The position numbers were made by a program, and so were the translations under genes. The notes below the pieces were generated by a model. That model was given only the letters and a program-made list of their open reading frames with translations, did not search any database and was not told the DNA's origin. From NCBI GenBank assembly GCA_022844105.1, contig JALHMJ010000007.1, positions 1 to 64,000 on the forward strand: DNA of 64,000 nt. The letters are read 5' to 3'. The first letter of the stretch is position 1. Each line of letters begins with the position of its first letter. This stretch comes from Hyphomicrobium sp. Its GTDB lineage: Bacteria > Pseudomonadota > Alphaproteobacteria > Rhizobiales > Hyphomicrobiaceae. Positions 1 to 8,394 of the stretch are shown here, piece by piece.

Positions 1-215
1 ACGGCTAATGCGATGCGTTCGCGGGTCTTGGCGTCGAGAGAACCTTTCGAGAGTGCGCCATCGAGGCTGAGATAACCCTCCAGCGCCGCAGGGCTGTTGG
101 CAACGACACGAAACAGATTTGGCACGCTGCCGAGCTGCTTTTTGACGCCTTCCAAGAGGGGCTTTGCAGCAGTCGGCGCTGCGTCGATGGACGAAATGGT
201 GTTGAGACGCGTCAT
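1..215 (-). CDS. Carboxymuconolactone decarboxylase / AhpD-family protein (partial)
   Basis: Only the first 71 codons are in the window; the gene runs off the left edge. The frame opens with an ATG at 215 and reads MTRLNTISSIDAAPTAAKPL, followed by a stretch with GSVPNLFRVVANSPAALEGY and then KTRERIALA. The PNLFRVVANSP..L..Y and RERIALA blocks are typical of the alkylhydroperoxidase D-like / carboxymuconolactone decarboxylase superfamily. The CxxC redox motif that would decide between a peroxidase and a decarboxylase lies outside the window, so the reaction cannot be assigned. It is divergent from a LysR regulator starting 120 bp away, the usual arrangement for a regulator and its target. Confidence 0.75.
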   Translation of the reverse strand, partial: MTRLNTISSIDAAPTAAKPLLEGVKKQLGSVPNLFRVVANSPAALEGYLSLDGALSKGSLDAKTRERIALA

Positions 216-335
216 GGGTGGGGACCTTATGATCAGTTGGGCCATGTTTGGCTGACCACCGAGACCTAAGCGCTTTCAAATTCTGCAACTAGCTGACATT
301 ATCGAGAGTGACTGTTCCAATAAATGGAAGCAACG

Positions 336-1241
336 ATGGATCGCTTTGAATCGATGTCAGCATTCGTTGCAGTGGTCGAGGCCGGTAGCTTTTCCGCTGC
401 GTCTCGCAAGCTGGGCATGCCGCTGGCCACCGTCAGCCGAAAGGTTTCTGAACTCGAAGATCAATTACGCGTGCAGCTTCTCACCCGCTCAACGCGCCAC
501 ATTGCACTGACAGAACCCGGCCGGCAGTTCTTTGAGACAAGTCGACGGCTTATTGAAGAATTGGGTGAAGCAGAACGCCTTGCGACCGGCGAATATCGCG
601 CGCCCAAGGGAGAACTGGTCGTGAGCGCTCCGGTCGTATTCGGCCGACTGTACCTCACACCGATCATTGTTGAGTTTCTCAAAGCTTATCCTGAGGTCGA
701 TGTTGAGTTGAGGCTCTCCGACTCTGTCGCCCATCTCCTCGAAGACCACGTCGATGTTGGATTGCGCATTGGTGAATTGCCCAATAGCGGCATCATGGCC
801 GTGCGCGCCGGAGAAGTTCGCCACGTTGTCTGCGCGAGCCCGACTTATCTCAAGCGACGAGGCACACCTAAACTCCCCCAGGAGATCGAAGCGCACGACT
901 GCATCACGTTTTTGGCCCTTCATGCCGCGAACTCGTGGACCTTCAAAGCCGGCAAGAAGACGGAAAAGGTGGCTGTCCGCTCCCGTCTCTCGACGACGAC
1001 GGCCGAAGCAGCGGTAGACGCCGCCATCGCGGACGCGGGAATTACACGGCTATTCTGTTATCAGGTCTCCAAGCCGATCAACGACGGCAAGCTCAAGCTA
1101 CTCTTGCGCAATTATGAGCCCACCCCTGTACCGGTGCATCTCGTCTACCCAAGTGGGCGCATGGTCCCACAAAAATTGCGCGCGTTCCTCGATTTCGCAT
1201 TGCCACGCCTGAAAGCGAAGCTCACGTTCGATCCGCAATGA
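336..1241 (+). CDS. LysR-family transcriptional regulator
   Basis: This is a 301-residue protein of normal LysR length. The N-terminal winged helix-turn-helix (about residues 1-60) contains FVAVVEAGSFSAASRKLGMP and ATVSRKVSELEDQL. The C-terminal periplasmic-binding-like effector domain starts near residue 85 (GELVVSAPVVFGRLYLTPI). An ATG at 324 is also in frame, but the one at 336 has GGAAG five bases upstream and gives the conserved MDRFESMSAFV start. The 120 bp between it and the divergent AhpD-type gene must hold both promoters, so it probably controls that gene. The effector is unknown; the subgroup resembles the DUF24-free, AaeR/DsdC-like LysR proteins that often sit beside small oxidoreductases. 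Confidence 0.9.
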   Translation: MDRFESMSAFVAVVEAGSFSAASRKLGMPLATVSRKVSELEDQLRVQLLTRSTRHIALTEPGRQFFETSRRLIEELGEAERLATGEYRAPKGELVVSAPVVFGRLYLTPIIVEFLKAYPEVDVELRLSDSVAHLLEDHVDVGLRIGELPNSGIMAVRAGEVRHVVCASPTYLKRRGTPKLPQEIEAHDCITFLALHAANSWTFKAGKKTEKVAVRSRLSTTTAEAAVDAAIADAGITRLFCYQVSKPINDGKLKLLLRNYEPTPVPVHLVYPSGRMVPQKLRAFLDFALPRLKAKLTFDPQ

Positions 1242-1335
1242 CGTCTTTATCCACTCAGGGTCGGATAAACACTACCGTGCTTTGACCGTTCAACCCGTAC
1301 CGGACGGCGCAACTGCTGGAGCGATATGCCATGAG

Positions 1336-2964
1336 CTAACGAGAGAATTGCAGCGCTGTTCCAAAGGCTATGGCCAGCATCAGCAGCACGATACTCGCCA
1401 CTGGCCAGCGCCGAAGCACGAGATCGGTCCGCTCAATCGCGGTTCCACAACGCGCCGCAAGTGGCTGCAGCCTCTCCAAAAGAACGATGACATCGCCCTC
1501 CGGAATGCGAGGCACACTGGCGTCGATGCGTTTCAGGAAAAGAGCGAGCAGCAGCCCAATCGCGACGGGCCACGAGGCGACCCACAGAGCCTTCATGCTG
1601 ACTGTCTCCGACAGCGCATAGGTCGTGATCTCCGGGAATAGCACCCAGGGTAGAATAAGAGACGCCGCAGCGACAAGCGCCCAGGCAAAAACCAGCGAAG
1701 CGTTCGCAACGTCCCCGGTACTCTCATCCGCCAGCGTCCGGAGCCGACCGAGAAAATGCGCCATTAGCAGTGCGCTACCCGCCGCTGACAAGGTGGCCAT
1801 GAACGCCGCCAGACCGTCGCCGAACAATGGCTTCGTCGCGAATTTTGCCAACGCCCCGCTCGTCAACGGTAGCCCGGCGAGACTGAACGCCAACAGCGCC
1901 ATGGGTATGATCACACGCGATACGTAGCGCGTTCCAGTCGCGCCCACGATGCCAACCCCTAGAAAGAGTGCGCCTTTGACCAGCAGATGATGCAGCGCAT
2001 AGAACGCAGCCAGCGTCGCCGTCCCCGGCGCGCCAGTGCTGAGCCCAGCTCCTAGAACGGCTGCGACCACGCCCATCTGGCTGACGGTGGAATAGGCCAG
2101 CACCGTTTTAGGGTGCTGCTGCGTCACGCCGACGATCACACCATAGAAGGCGGTCAGCAGGCCGAGCACCATCAGCGCCATTCCCCAATCGGGCGACGGC
2201 ACCTCCAGCGGCAAGAAGCGGATGAGGCCGATAACGCCGGCCTTGACGATGATGCCGCTCAACACGGCCGAGGCGGGTATTGGCGCTACCGGATGTGCGA
2301 GCGGCATCCAGACGTGTAAAGGAACCAAGCCCGTCTTCAGACCGAAGCCAAGAATGAGCAGCAGCACGGCCGGGCTCTCCAGCGGCGAGCCCGGCAACAT
2401 CGCGACGGCATCGCGGATCAGCGGATTACCACCGGGCATCGCCGACACCAGCATCACGAAACCAAACAGGATGAGTGCTTCGCCAAGAAGAGCGAGGGCC
2501 ATGTAAACCCGACTTGCGCGCCGCGAGCGCGCCGTGTTCTCGAAGGCGACGAGGCCGTAGGCGGCGAGGCTCGCCAGGGAAAAAACAAGATAGAAACTCG
2601 TCATGTCGGCGACGATGAAGACACCGAGGCTTCCGGTCAGTGTGAGTAGCCACCAGATCGCGAACCGGCCACTGCCAGGCTTTCCGCGCATGCTGACGGA
2701 GGCATAGAGGCCGGCGGCGCCCCACAAGAGCGACGCACCGCCCAGCAACATTGCGCCGACGTCATCGAGCGCAAGCGTCAATCGCAGCGGCGCTGGAGCA
2801 ATGACAATGCTGTCGCCGCGCTCGAACAGGGCCGCCAGCAAGCCAGGAACCGGGGCCAGCGGCAGCCAGGACAATACGCGGGCAAAAAATAGGTGGTGAA
2901 CACACGCCACCACCATGGCAAGAGGCAGCGCCAGCGTCGCGACAAGCAGAAAGCTCCAGTCCAT
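1336..2964 (-). CDS. Mrp-type antiporter, second NuoL/MrpD-like channel subunit
   Basis: A 542-residue polytopic membrane protein of the proton-conducting transporter family (NuoL/M/N, MrpA/MrpD). The conserved block GLKTGLVPLHVWMPLAHPVA, with its buried Lys and His, and the following PIPASAVLSGIIVKAG are visible around residues 215-255. The start is the ATG at 2964, which overlaps the TGA of the upstream mrpD by one base (TGATG). It is the last gene of the operon. Because the operon lacks a full MrpA, this subunit probably supplies the second antiporter-like channel that the N-terminal half of MrpA provides elsewhere. The ion (sodium or proton only) cannot be read from the sequence. Confidence 0.85.
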   Translation of the reverse strand: MDWSFLLVATLALPLAMVVACVHHLFFARVLSWLPLAPVPGLLAALFERGDSIVIAPAPLRLTLALDDVGAMLLGGASLLWGAAGLYASVSMRGKPGSGRFAIWWLLTLTGSLGVFIVADMTSFYLVFSLASLAAYGLVAFENTARSRRASRVYMALALLGEALILFGFVMLVSAMPGGNPLIRDAVAMLPGSPLESPAVLLLILGFGLKTGLVPLHVWMPLAHPVAPIPASAVLSGIIVKAGVIGLIRFLPLEVPSPDWGMALMVLGLLTAFYGVIVGVTQQHPKTVLAYSTVSQMGVVAAVLGAGLSTGAPGTATLAAFYALHHLLVKGALFLGVGIVGATGTRYVSRVIIPMALLAFSLAGLPLTSGALAKFATKPLFGDGLAAFMATLSAAGSALLMAHFLGRLRTLADESTGDVANASLVFAWALVAAASLILPWVLFPEITTYALSETVSMKALWVASWPVAIGLLLALFLKRIDASVPRIPEGDVIVLLERLQPLAARCGTAIERTDLVLRRWPVASIVLLMLAIAFGTALQFSR

Positions 2965-4472
2965 CACGGCAGCCCCACACGGCCGATGCCGAGGAAGGCA
3001 AAGGGTTGAAGCGGAACGAAGCCGAGCACGACTGCGCAAATCGCAAGGCCGAGAACGGTCAGTTCGCGATACAGGGGTATGGAGGCCTTGCAAGCAAAGT
3101 CGCTGGCCGGCGCGGCCATCGCCCGATTGAGCACCCTGAAGACATAGCTCGCCGCCAGAATACCCCCCAGCAGGATGGCTGCTGCGATCCACCAATTGGC
3201 GGTCTCCGTCGCGGCCGTGAGTAACATAAGTTTGGCGACAAAGCCGCCACTCGGCGGAAGGCCCATCAAAGACAGCCCCGCCAAGCCGAAGGCCGCGACA
3301 CTGATCGGCACCACACTCATGGCGCCGTCCAGATTCTCAATGCGGTCGTGGCCGAGTGCTTCGGCGATCAATCCGGCCGCGAGAAACATCGAAGCCTTTG
3401 CCAAAGCATGCGAGACAAGTTGCAGTACGCCCCCCGTCCAGCCAACCGATTCCCATGCGGTCGGCGCATCACTGGCCATTACCAGCGGGAACATCAGGAA
3501 AAGATAACCGAGTTGCGCCACGGTCGAATAGGCGATCATCAGTTTCAGACGGGCCTGACGCAGCGCCATCACACTGCAAAAGAGAATGCTGGCGATGCCG
3601 AGCCAGGCCAGCATCTGCGCCGCCATCGCATTAGCCGGTTGCGGCGCGACGTCGAACCACAGGCGCAGGATGATAAAGAATGGCGCCTTAACGACCAATG
3701 CCGACAGCACCGCGCTGGCGGCGGCGGGCGCACCGGCGTGCGCCGGCGGCAACCACAAATGCAGCGGGAACAACGCCGCCTTCGCCATCAGTCCCGCGAT
3801 CATCAGCCCGAGCGCGACGGAAGTCGCCAGATCATTGCGCGCCAGCAGGCGAAGTCCGGCGAGGTCGAGTGTGCCATAGGCGCCATAAAGGAGCGCCGCA
3901 CCCATCAGATACAAAACCGACCCGATGAGCGCGAACAACAAATAGCGCAGCGCCGCCTGCAGAGTTTCACGGCGTCCGTCGAGACACACGAGCGGCACCG
4001 CGCTGAACGTCAACAGCTCCAACGCGACGAACAGGTTGAACAAGTCCTGGCTCAAAAACACGGTGTTGAGGGCGCACCAAAGTCCAAGGATCAGCGTCCA
4101 GAACACCATCGGGCTGCGCGCTTCGGCTTTGTCCGGAGGCGTGCTGAAACTCCCGCGCGCGACCAGACCGACGGCGCACAGCACAACTGCGGTCAAAACC
4201 ATTAGCGTGACCGAAAGCCCGTCGGCGCGTAGCGCAATACCAAGCGGCGGTTGCCATCCCCCAAGAACATAGGTGACAGCGGCGCCGCTGCGGGCAACGT
4301 CGGCTGCGATGGCGAGCGCAACCAAGAGGCCGACAGGGAGCACGAGGTACGCGATCCGTTCCGCCCGCCGCAGGCCCAAGGCGAAGATGGCGAGCATCCC
4401 GATGACCGGCAGCACGATGGCGACCACCAGCAGAGCGCCACCTTCGGTCGCGGTGTAGGCAGCGGGTGTCAT
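2964..4472 (-). CDS. mrpD: Na+/H+ antiporter subunit D (MrpD/MnhD)
   Basis: A 502-residue membrane protein with about 14 hydrophobic segments and the NuoN/MrpD signatures. FNLFVALELLTFSAV carries the conserved Glu of transmembrane helix 5, and GLMAKAALFPLHLWLPPAHA carries the channel Lys, followed by AAASAVLSALVVKAPFF. In Mrp complexes this subunit forms one of the two ion channels. Its start overlaps the end of mrpC by four bases and its stop overlaps the next channel gene, so translation is coupled through the whole operon. Confidence 0.92.
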   Translation of the reverse strand: MTPAAYTATEGGALLVVAIVLPVIGMLAIFALGLRRAERIAYLVLPVGLLVALAIAADVARSGAAVTYVLGGWQPPLGIALRADGLSVTLMVLTAVVLCAVGLVARGSFSTPPDKAEARSPMVFWTLILGLWCALNTVFLSQDLFNLFVALELLTFSAVPLVCLDGRRETLQAALRYLLFALIGSVLYLMGAALLYGAYGTLDLAGLRLLARNDLATSVALGLMIAGLMAKAALFPLHLWLPPAHAGAPAAASAVLSALVVKAPFFIILRLWFDVAPQPANAMAAQMLAWLGIASILFCSVMALRQARLKLMIAYSTVAQLGYLFLMFPLVMASDAPTAWESVGWTGGVLQLVSHALAKASMFLAAGLIAEALGHDRIENLDGAMSVVPISVAAFGLAGLSLMGLPPSGGFVAKLMLLTAATETANWWIAAAILLGGILAASYVFRVLNRAMAAPASDFACKASIPLYRELTVLGLAICAVVLGFVPLQPFAFLGIGRVGLP

Positions 4473-4804
4473 GACGGACGATCATCCTGAGGGTCCGGCG
4501 CGCTTGGCTCGAGCGTCGACCCACCGCTCTCCACCAGCCGCAATAACAGAGCAACCGCCACGGCGGTCGCCGCGAAGGCAACGACGATGCCTGTGATCAC
4601 CATGGCTTGCGGCACGGGATCGGCCAGCAATCCGGCGGCCGCACCCCGCTGGGCCGCGACACCAAACAAGATGAAAGTTCCGCTACCCAGAAGATTGAAG
4701 GCGATGACTTTGCGCAGCGGTGATGGGTGAAGCACAAGGCCGTAAAGTCCGATCGCCACCAAACCCGTGGCGCAAAGACCATAGAGTGTGGTGGAACCGA
4801 TCAT
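4469..4804 (-). CDS. mrpC: Na+/H+ antiporter subunit C (MrpC/MnhC, NuoK-like)
   Basis: A 111-residue protein with three hydrophobic segments. It carries HPSPLRKVIAFNLLGSG and the DPVPQAMVITGIVVAFAATA block, which define the NuoK/MrpC family (DPxPQALVLTAIVI in relatives). It overlaps the A'B gene by four bases upstream and mrpD by four bases downstream. The hydrophilic C-terminal tail of about 20 residues is typical. The assignment is secure from sequence and context. Confidence 0.92.
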   Translation of the reverse strand: MIGSTTLYGLCATGLVAIGLYGLVLHPSPLRKVIAFNLLGSGTFILFGVAAQRGAAAGLLADPVPQAMVITGIVVAFAATAVAVALLLRLVESGGSTLEPSAPDPQDDRPS

Positions 4805-5733
4805 CGCGGGGCCCTTGCGGCCGGACCGGCGACCAACATACCCAGGATGACCGCGATGGAAAGTGCCAGCGCCGCCTCGACGAGTACGATGATGGGCTTG
4901 GCAAGGTCGGGCGGGTACGACAGAAAGCCATTCGCAATCCAGAAGCCCGCAAAGCCGGCAACAAGGAACACGACTGGACCTAAGACGACGAGCCGCCGCA
5001 AAGTGTGCAATCGAATTTCAGGCGGCTCGCGCAGATCGGCCATCATGACCAGCAGCCACATGGCCGCCAGAACGGTGCCGCCTTGAAACGTACCGCCCGG
5101 CCGGTCCGCGCCATTCCAGATCAGATAAACACCGATGACGATTCCGACCGGCGGCAGCACCTGCGCCAGAAAGGTCAGCGGCCCGCTGGAATGTTGCGCG
5201 CGAAGCGAGCCAGGCGCGCCGCCCCATAGCGGGTCGGGCGTCAAAGCCCACACGCCAATAAGCGCGAGGACAAGCACCACCTTCTCCAGAAGCGTATCGA
5301 TGGCCCGATAGGCCAGCAGCACGACGGTGACGGGATTGCCGAGGCCGATTTCACCCATATGCGCGGCAGCCGTGGGCGCTAACGTCGGTGCGGGCTCAAT
5401 GGGGTAGAGAACAATCGTTGCCAACGCCACAGCGACCACCGTACACAGCACGCCGGTCAAAATCCGCAATGAAACTTTAAGCGAGACGCCTTCGGTCTCG
5501 TTCGGCCCCAGGCGGGCACAGGCGCGCAACAACAACAGGCCCGTCGCTCCTCCGCCGACGGCCGCCTCAGTGAGGGCCACGTCGACGGAATTGAGACGGA
5601 TCCAGGCCAGCGACAGCAGGAGCCCGACAACGATGAAACCGATGACGGAATCACGACGGTCGCGCGCCGAAACCGTCCACACCGCCGCAATCAGGATGAG
5701 GAGCATAAGCGCGAAATCGGGTAACAGGCTCAT
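4801..5733 (-). CDS. Fused MrpA C-terminal (DUF4040) and MrpB domains
   Basis: The 310-residue product joins two Mrp modules. Residues about 1-85 form a DUF4040/MrpA C-terminal module: SVIGFIVVGLLLSLAWIRL, then NSVDVALTEAAVGGGATGLL. Residues about 180-300 form an MnhB/MrpB module: LAQVLPPVGIVIGVYLIWNG, then PGGTFQGGTVLAAMWLL. Canonical Mrp systems carry the DUF4040 module at the end of an approximately 800-residue MrpA. Here it is detached from the NuoL-like part and fused to MrpB, as in the operons related to membrane-bound hydrogenases. The overlap with mrpC is four bases. Confidence 0.88.
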   Translation of the reverse strand: MSLLPDFALMLLILIAAVWTVSARDRRDSVIGFIVVGLLLSLAWIRLNSVDVALTEAAVGGGATGLLLLRACARLGPNETEGVSLKVSLRILTGVLCTVVAVALATIVLYPIEPAPTLAPTAAAHMGEIGLGNPVTVVLLAYRAIDTLLEKVVLVLALIGVWALTPDPLWGGAPGSLRAQHSSGPLTFLAQVLPPVGIVIGVYLIWNGADRPGGTFQGGTVLAAMWLLVMMADLREPPEIRLHTLRRLVVLGPVVFLVAGFAGFWIANGFLSYPPDLAKPIIVLVEAALALSIAVILGMLVAGPAARAPR

Positions 5734-6023
5734 GCCGACGGTCCACCTTTGGACGCGAACTGCGCAATCAATTGACTGGCGGACGCGCCGGCAAGCTGCA
5801 CCAGCAGCCAGACGACCACGAGCTTCAACCCGCTCGCCACATCCGGGCTCTGCGGCAGGAGGCCAAGAACGATGAGGCCGAAGCCGAGATTGTCGGCCTT
5901 GGTCAGGGCGTGCAGGCGCGTGAGTGTATCGGGGAATCGCAACAGCCCGACCGTACCGGCGAGAAAGAAAAACAACCCCGCGCTAACAGCAGCAATGGTC
6001 AAAGTATCGGCCATGAGGCTCAT
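5730..6023 (-). CDS. mrpG: Na+/H+ antiporter subunit G (MrpG/MnhG)
   Basis: A 97-residue membrane protein with three hydrophobic segments. The family signature AGTVGLLRFPDTLTRLHALT, followed by KADNLGFGLIVLGL, is complete. The frame stays open further upstream, but the ATG at 6023 overlaps the stop of mrpF as ATGA, which fits the coupling seen elsewhere in the operon. An internal ATG nine bases later is an alternative. MrpG is a small structural subunit of the Mrp complex. Confidence 0.9.
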   Translation of the reverse strand: MSLMADTLTIAAVSAGLFFFLAGTVGLLRFPDTLTRLHALTKADNLGFGLIVLGLLPQSPDVASGLKLVVVWLLVQLAGASASQLIAQFASKGGPSA

Positions 6024-6301
6024 GAGTTCGCGCCTCCATCCCGTTGTTGCGTTCCTGGTTCGCCAAGGCTCAGCGCAACGGCCGCAAAGGCTGCGAGCAG
6101 CGCCAGCACAAGTGCGACATCGATCATCGCGGTGGCGCCACTGGCCGTCGCAATCAACAGCGCGATCGCACCGCCACCGGTGCCGACCAACTGAGCCGCC
6201 ATCATGCGGTCTGCGGGTGATGGCCCCCACAGCATGCGCGCAAGTCCAAGCCCGGTCAGAAGCAAGAGGAGGGCAGCAGTCACGTATAGAAACTCAGCCA
6301 T
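6020..6301 (-). CDS. mrpF: Na+/H+ antiporter subunit F (MrpF/MnhF)
   Basis: A 93-residue protein with three transmembrane segments and the MrpF signature LARMLWGPSPADRMMAAQLV, followed by MIDVALVLALLAAFAAVAL. It overlaps mrpE by eight bases and mrpG by four. It has normal length for the family. Its function is inferred from membership in the complete E-F-G-(A'B)-C-D set. Confidence 0.9.
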   Translation of the reverse strand: MAEFLYVTAALLLLLTGLGLARMLWGPSPADRMMAAQLVGTGGGAIALLIATASGATAMIDVALVLALLAAFAAVALSLGEPGTQQRDGGANS

Positions 6302-6821
6302 TTCGCTTCGGGTGTTTTTCCCCGCCTTTGGTTAGTTGCAAGAACAGGGCTTCTTCATCCACCAATTGAGCCGCAATCGGTTGGCTCATGTCCAGGCAAT
6401 GGATCAGCATGTCGCCCGACTTTGCGACGCTGACGGGCAGCGTGCCGGGCTGCAGGCTCATAATCGCTCTAAAGGCATTCCGGCCCGGACCGTCGGCAAG
6501 TCCGGTCGCATGAGTGATGAAGCCCGGCTGCACCGGCAGCCGCGGATCGAGCGCACGACGCGCCACATCCGCGCCAGCAACGAGTGATTGCCACGGCAGG
6601 CGCAGGCAGTGCTTTGCCAGGGCGAGCGGCGAAATCTGCCGATCATTTACCGGTAAGAGAAGAATGCTGACGATGGTAGCCCACGCCGCCGCCGCCACGC
6701 CGATGGCGAGATCCGCAATATTGAAACCAATCAAAATCAGCCACAGCGCAAGGTATGTCGCAAACCGGCGCAAAGCCGCGAGACTGAAAACGGATTGCCG
6801 CCATTCTGCTTCTGCCGGCAT
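6294..6821 (-). CDS. mrpE: Na+/H+ antiporter subunit E (MrpE/MnhE)
   Basis: A 175-residue protein and the first gene of the operon. Two or three hydrophobic segments (FATYLALWLILIGFNIADLA and AWATIVSILLLP) are followed by a soluble part with the MrpE-like block AFRAIMSLQPGTLPVSVA and LLIHCLD-type sequence (MLIHCLDMSQP). The open frame extends 147 bases further upstream, but those residues are not MrpE-like, and the ATG at 6821 gives the usual family length. The 186 bp to the next, divergent gene should contain the operon promoter. Confidence 0.88.
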   Translation of the reverse strand: MPAEAEWRQSVFSLAALRRFATYLALWLILIGFNIADLAIGVAAAAWATIVSILLLPVNDRQISPLALAKHCLRLPWQSLVAGADVARRALDPRLPVQPGFITHATGLADGPGRNAFRAIMSLQPGTLPVSVAKSGDMLIHCLDMSQPIAAQLVDEEALFLQLTKGGEKHPKRNG

Positions 6822-7007
6822 GAGCCGTTCCTGTCTTTTGCATTTGCAATTCAAATTCGCTGCGCCGCACATCAGACTACTCAAGCTTTTCGGCTTATGC
6901 CACAACCCCGCATTAAAAAATCCCCGCCGATCAGCGAATTGGTTTGTGTTGCAGCATTGCTCATCCAAGACTATCCTTTCCGTGGGATGGAAAAACGGAG
7001 AAACAGC

Positions 7008-7238
7008 ATGCGTGGAATGTACTGCGGATTAAGCGCTCTGGTCCTCATTGTTGGCATGAGCATGTCGCTCGTAAGCACAGCACAAGCTGCTCCGATTGGT
7101 CCGGCCGCAGTTGTGAACCAGTCGGCTGGCTCGCTCGCAACGAATGTGCATTGCAGAGCCTATCGGCACTGCCACCGCCGTTGCTGGTGGCGTCGTGGGG
7201 TGCGCCGTTGCGCCCGCTACTGCCACCGTTGCGGCTGA
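7008..7238 (+). CDS. Small secreted Cys/His/Arg-rich protein
   Basis: A 76-residue protein with a clear Sec signal peptide (hydrophobic core ALVLIVGMSMSLVSTAQA, likely cut after AQA). The mature part is about 50 residues and ends in a block dense in Cys, His, Arg and Trp: CRAYRHCHRRCWWRRGVRR, then CARYCHRCG. The start at 7008 has GGAG seven bases upstream; another ATG at 6987 lacks a site. I recognise no family. The six or seven cysteines with nearby histidines could bind a metal or form disulfides in the periplasm. A strong hairpin follows the stop, which supports a real single-gene transcript. Confidence 0.7.
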   Translation: MRGMYCGLSALVLIVGMSMSLVSTAQAAPIGPAAVVNQSAGSLATNVHCRAYRHCHRRCWWRRGVRRCARYCHRCG

Positions 7239-7270
7239 GCGCCCACGCGTTGACGAATGAGACTGATCTT

Positions 7271-7303
7271 GGCGGCGGCTCTCGCACGGAGCCGCCGCCT
7301 TTA
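7271..7303 (+). terminator. Rho-independent terminator after the small secreted protein gene
   Basis: An 11-bp perfect inverted repeat (7271-7281 GGCGGCGGCTC with 7289-7299 GAGCCGCCGCC) has a 7-base loop and is followed by TTTAAT. It lies 33 bases after the stop codon at 7238. The T-run is short, so termination may be partial. Confidence 0.65.
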
Positions 7304-7364
7304 ATGCTAGCATGACCTACCGCCGGAGGCCCCTCTGAGCTCAGCGAGCCAACTCTTCACCTGC

Positions 7365-8384
7365 TTGTTCAGGTGGTTTCTTGACGCTTTGAAAACACTG
7401 TTCTGGCTCTTGCTCATCGTTTGGGGCAGCTTGGCCATCTATTATTCTAATCTGCCCTTGGCAGAACTGCGGTTGCCGCTGGCCGTTACCTTCGCAGGCT
7501 TTTCAATTTGGGCCGTGTGGCTGTCGCGATTGAAGCGCGGAAAAGCTACTTTTATAGCCGTCTTCGCGGCGGTTTGCATTTGGTGGATCCTGATCCCCGC
7601 CTCCCACGATCGTCCCTGGCGGCCGGAAGTGGCTGTCATGCCCCGTGCAGAAATCGACGGTGACCGCGTACGCATCTCTGGCGTACGAAATTTTACATAT
7701 CGCAGTCGCACAGACTTCACAGAAAACTATGAAGAACGGGAGGTTCAGCTCTCCCATCTGAAGGCGTTGGACTTCTACGTGTCATACTGGCGAGAAGGCT
7801 GGGTCGGACACACCTTCGTCAGCTTCATTTTTGACAACGCACCGCCGCTGACGATTTCCATCGAGACGCGGCCTGAGGTCGGTGAAGGGTTTGACCCCAT
7901 CGCCTCCATGTTCAAACAGTTCGAATTGATTTACGTGGTCGGCGACGAGAAAGATCTCGTGGGCGTTCGAGCAAACCATCGCGGCGAGACCGTCTACCTC
8001 TATCGCCTCAACACATCACCCGAAGACGCGCGCCAATTGCTTCTGGTCTATCTTGCACGGATCAACGAGCTCGCGGACCGGCCGGAATATTATCATCTCA
8101 TCAGCAACAGCTGCACGATCAACATTGTCCGCTACGCAAACGCCGCCGGACGCGCGGGGCGCTTTGATATCCGCCACCTTCTCAACGGGCTGATCGACAG
8201 CTATCTCTATCACTCCGGCCGGGTGGACACGACCTTGCCGTTCGATGAACTTCGCCGACAGTCCTTGATCAATGATGCCGCGCGAGGTTTGCACAGCGAC
8301 CCCGATTTCTCTCAGAAAATTCGCGCTCACGTGCCGACGATCGGCAACAAACAAGTACCAACCGGTTCGCCGGGTGCCGGATGA
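7365..8384 (+). CDS. DUF4105 (Lnb-like) membrane protein
   Basis: A 339-residue protein. Three hydrophobic segments in the first 85 residues (FWLLLIVWGSLAIYY, LPLAVTFAGFSIWAVWL, FIAVFAAVCIWWIL) are followed by a periplasmic DUF4105 domain. Its hallmarks are GHTFVSFIFDN near residue 148 and EYYHLISNSCTINIVRYA near residue 245, with a conserved His and Cys that look like a thiol protease/acyltransferase pair. Members of this superfamily include the N-terminal domain of Lnb, a lipoprotein N-acyltransferase of some Gram-positive bacteria, but this lone version has no proven reaction. The start used is a TTG at 7365; no better initiation codon with a ribosome site is visible. It ends 10 bp from the convergent AI-2E-type gene. 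Confidence 0.8.
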   Translation: MFRWFLDALKTLFWLLLIVWGSLAIYYSNLPLAELRLPLAVTFAGFSIWAVWLSRLKRGKATFIAVFAAVCIWWILIPASHDRPWRPEVAVMPRAEIDGDRVRISGVRNFTYRSRTDFTENYEEREVQLSHLKALDFYVSYWREGWVGHTFVSFIFDNAPPLTISIETRPEVGEGFDPIASMFKQFELIYVVGDEKDLVGVRANHRGETVYLYRLNTSPEDARQLLLVYLARINELADRPEYYHLISNSCTINIVRYANAAGRAGRFDIRHLLNGLIDSYLYHSGRVDTTLPFDELRRQSLINDAARGLHSDPDFSQKIRAHVPTIGNKQVPTGSPGAG

Positions 8385-8394
8385 TCATGGCATG

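Noticed and set aside
1246-1269. TTTATCC/GGATAAA inverted repeat between the LysR gene and the Mrp operon
   Set aside because: The stem is 7 bp and A/T-rich, with a 10-base loop and no T-run; too weak to call a terminator.
3348-4205. A 285-codon open frame on the plus strand opposite mrpD
   Set aside because: It mirrors a strongly conserved membrane protein gene, is rich in Arg/Gln/His as expected from an antisense frame, and has no recognisable domain or ribosome site.
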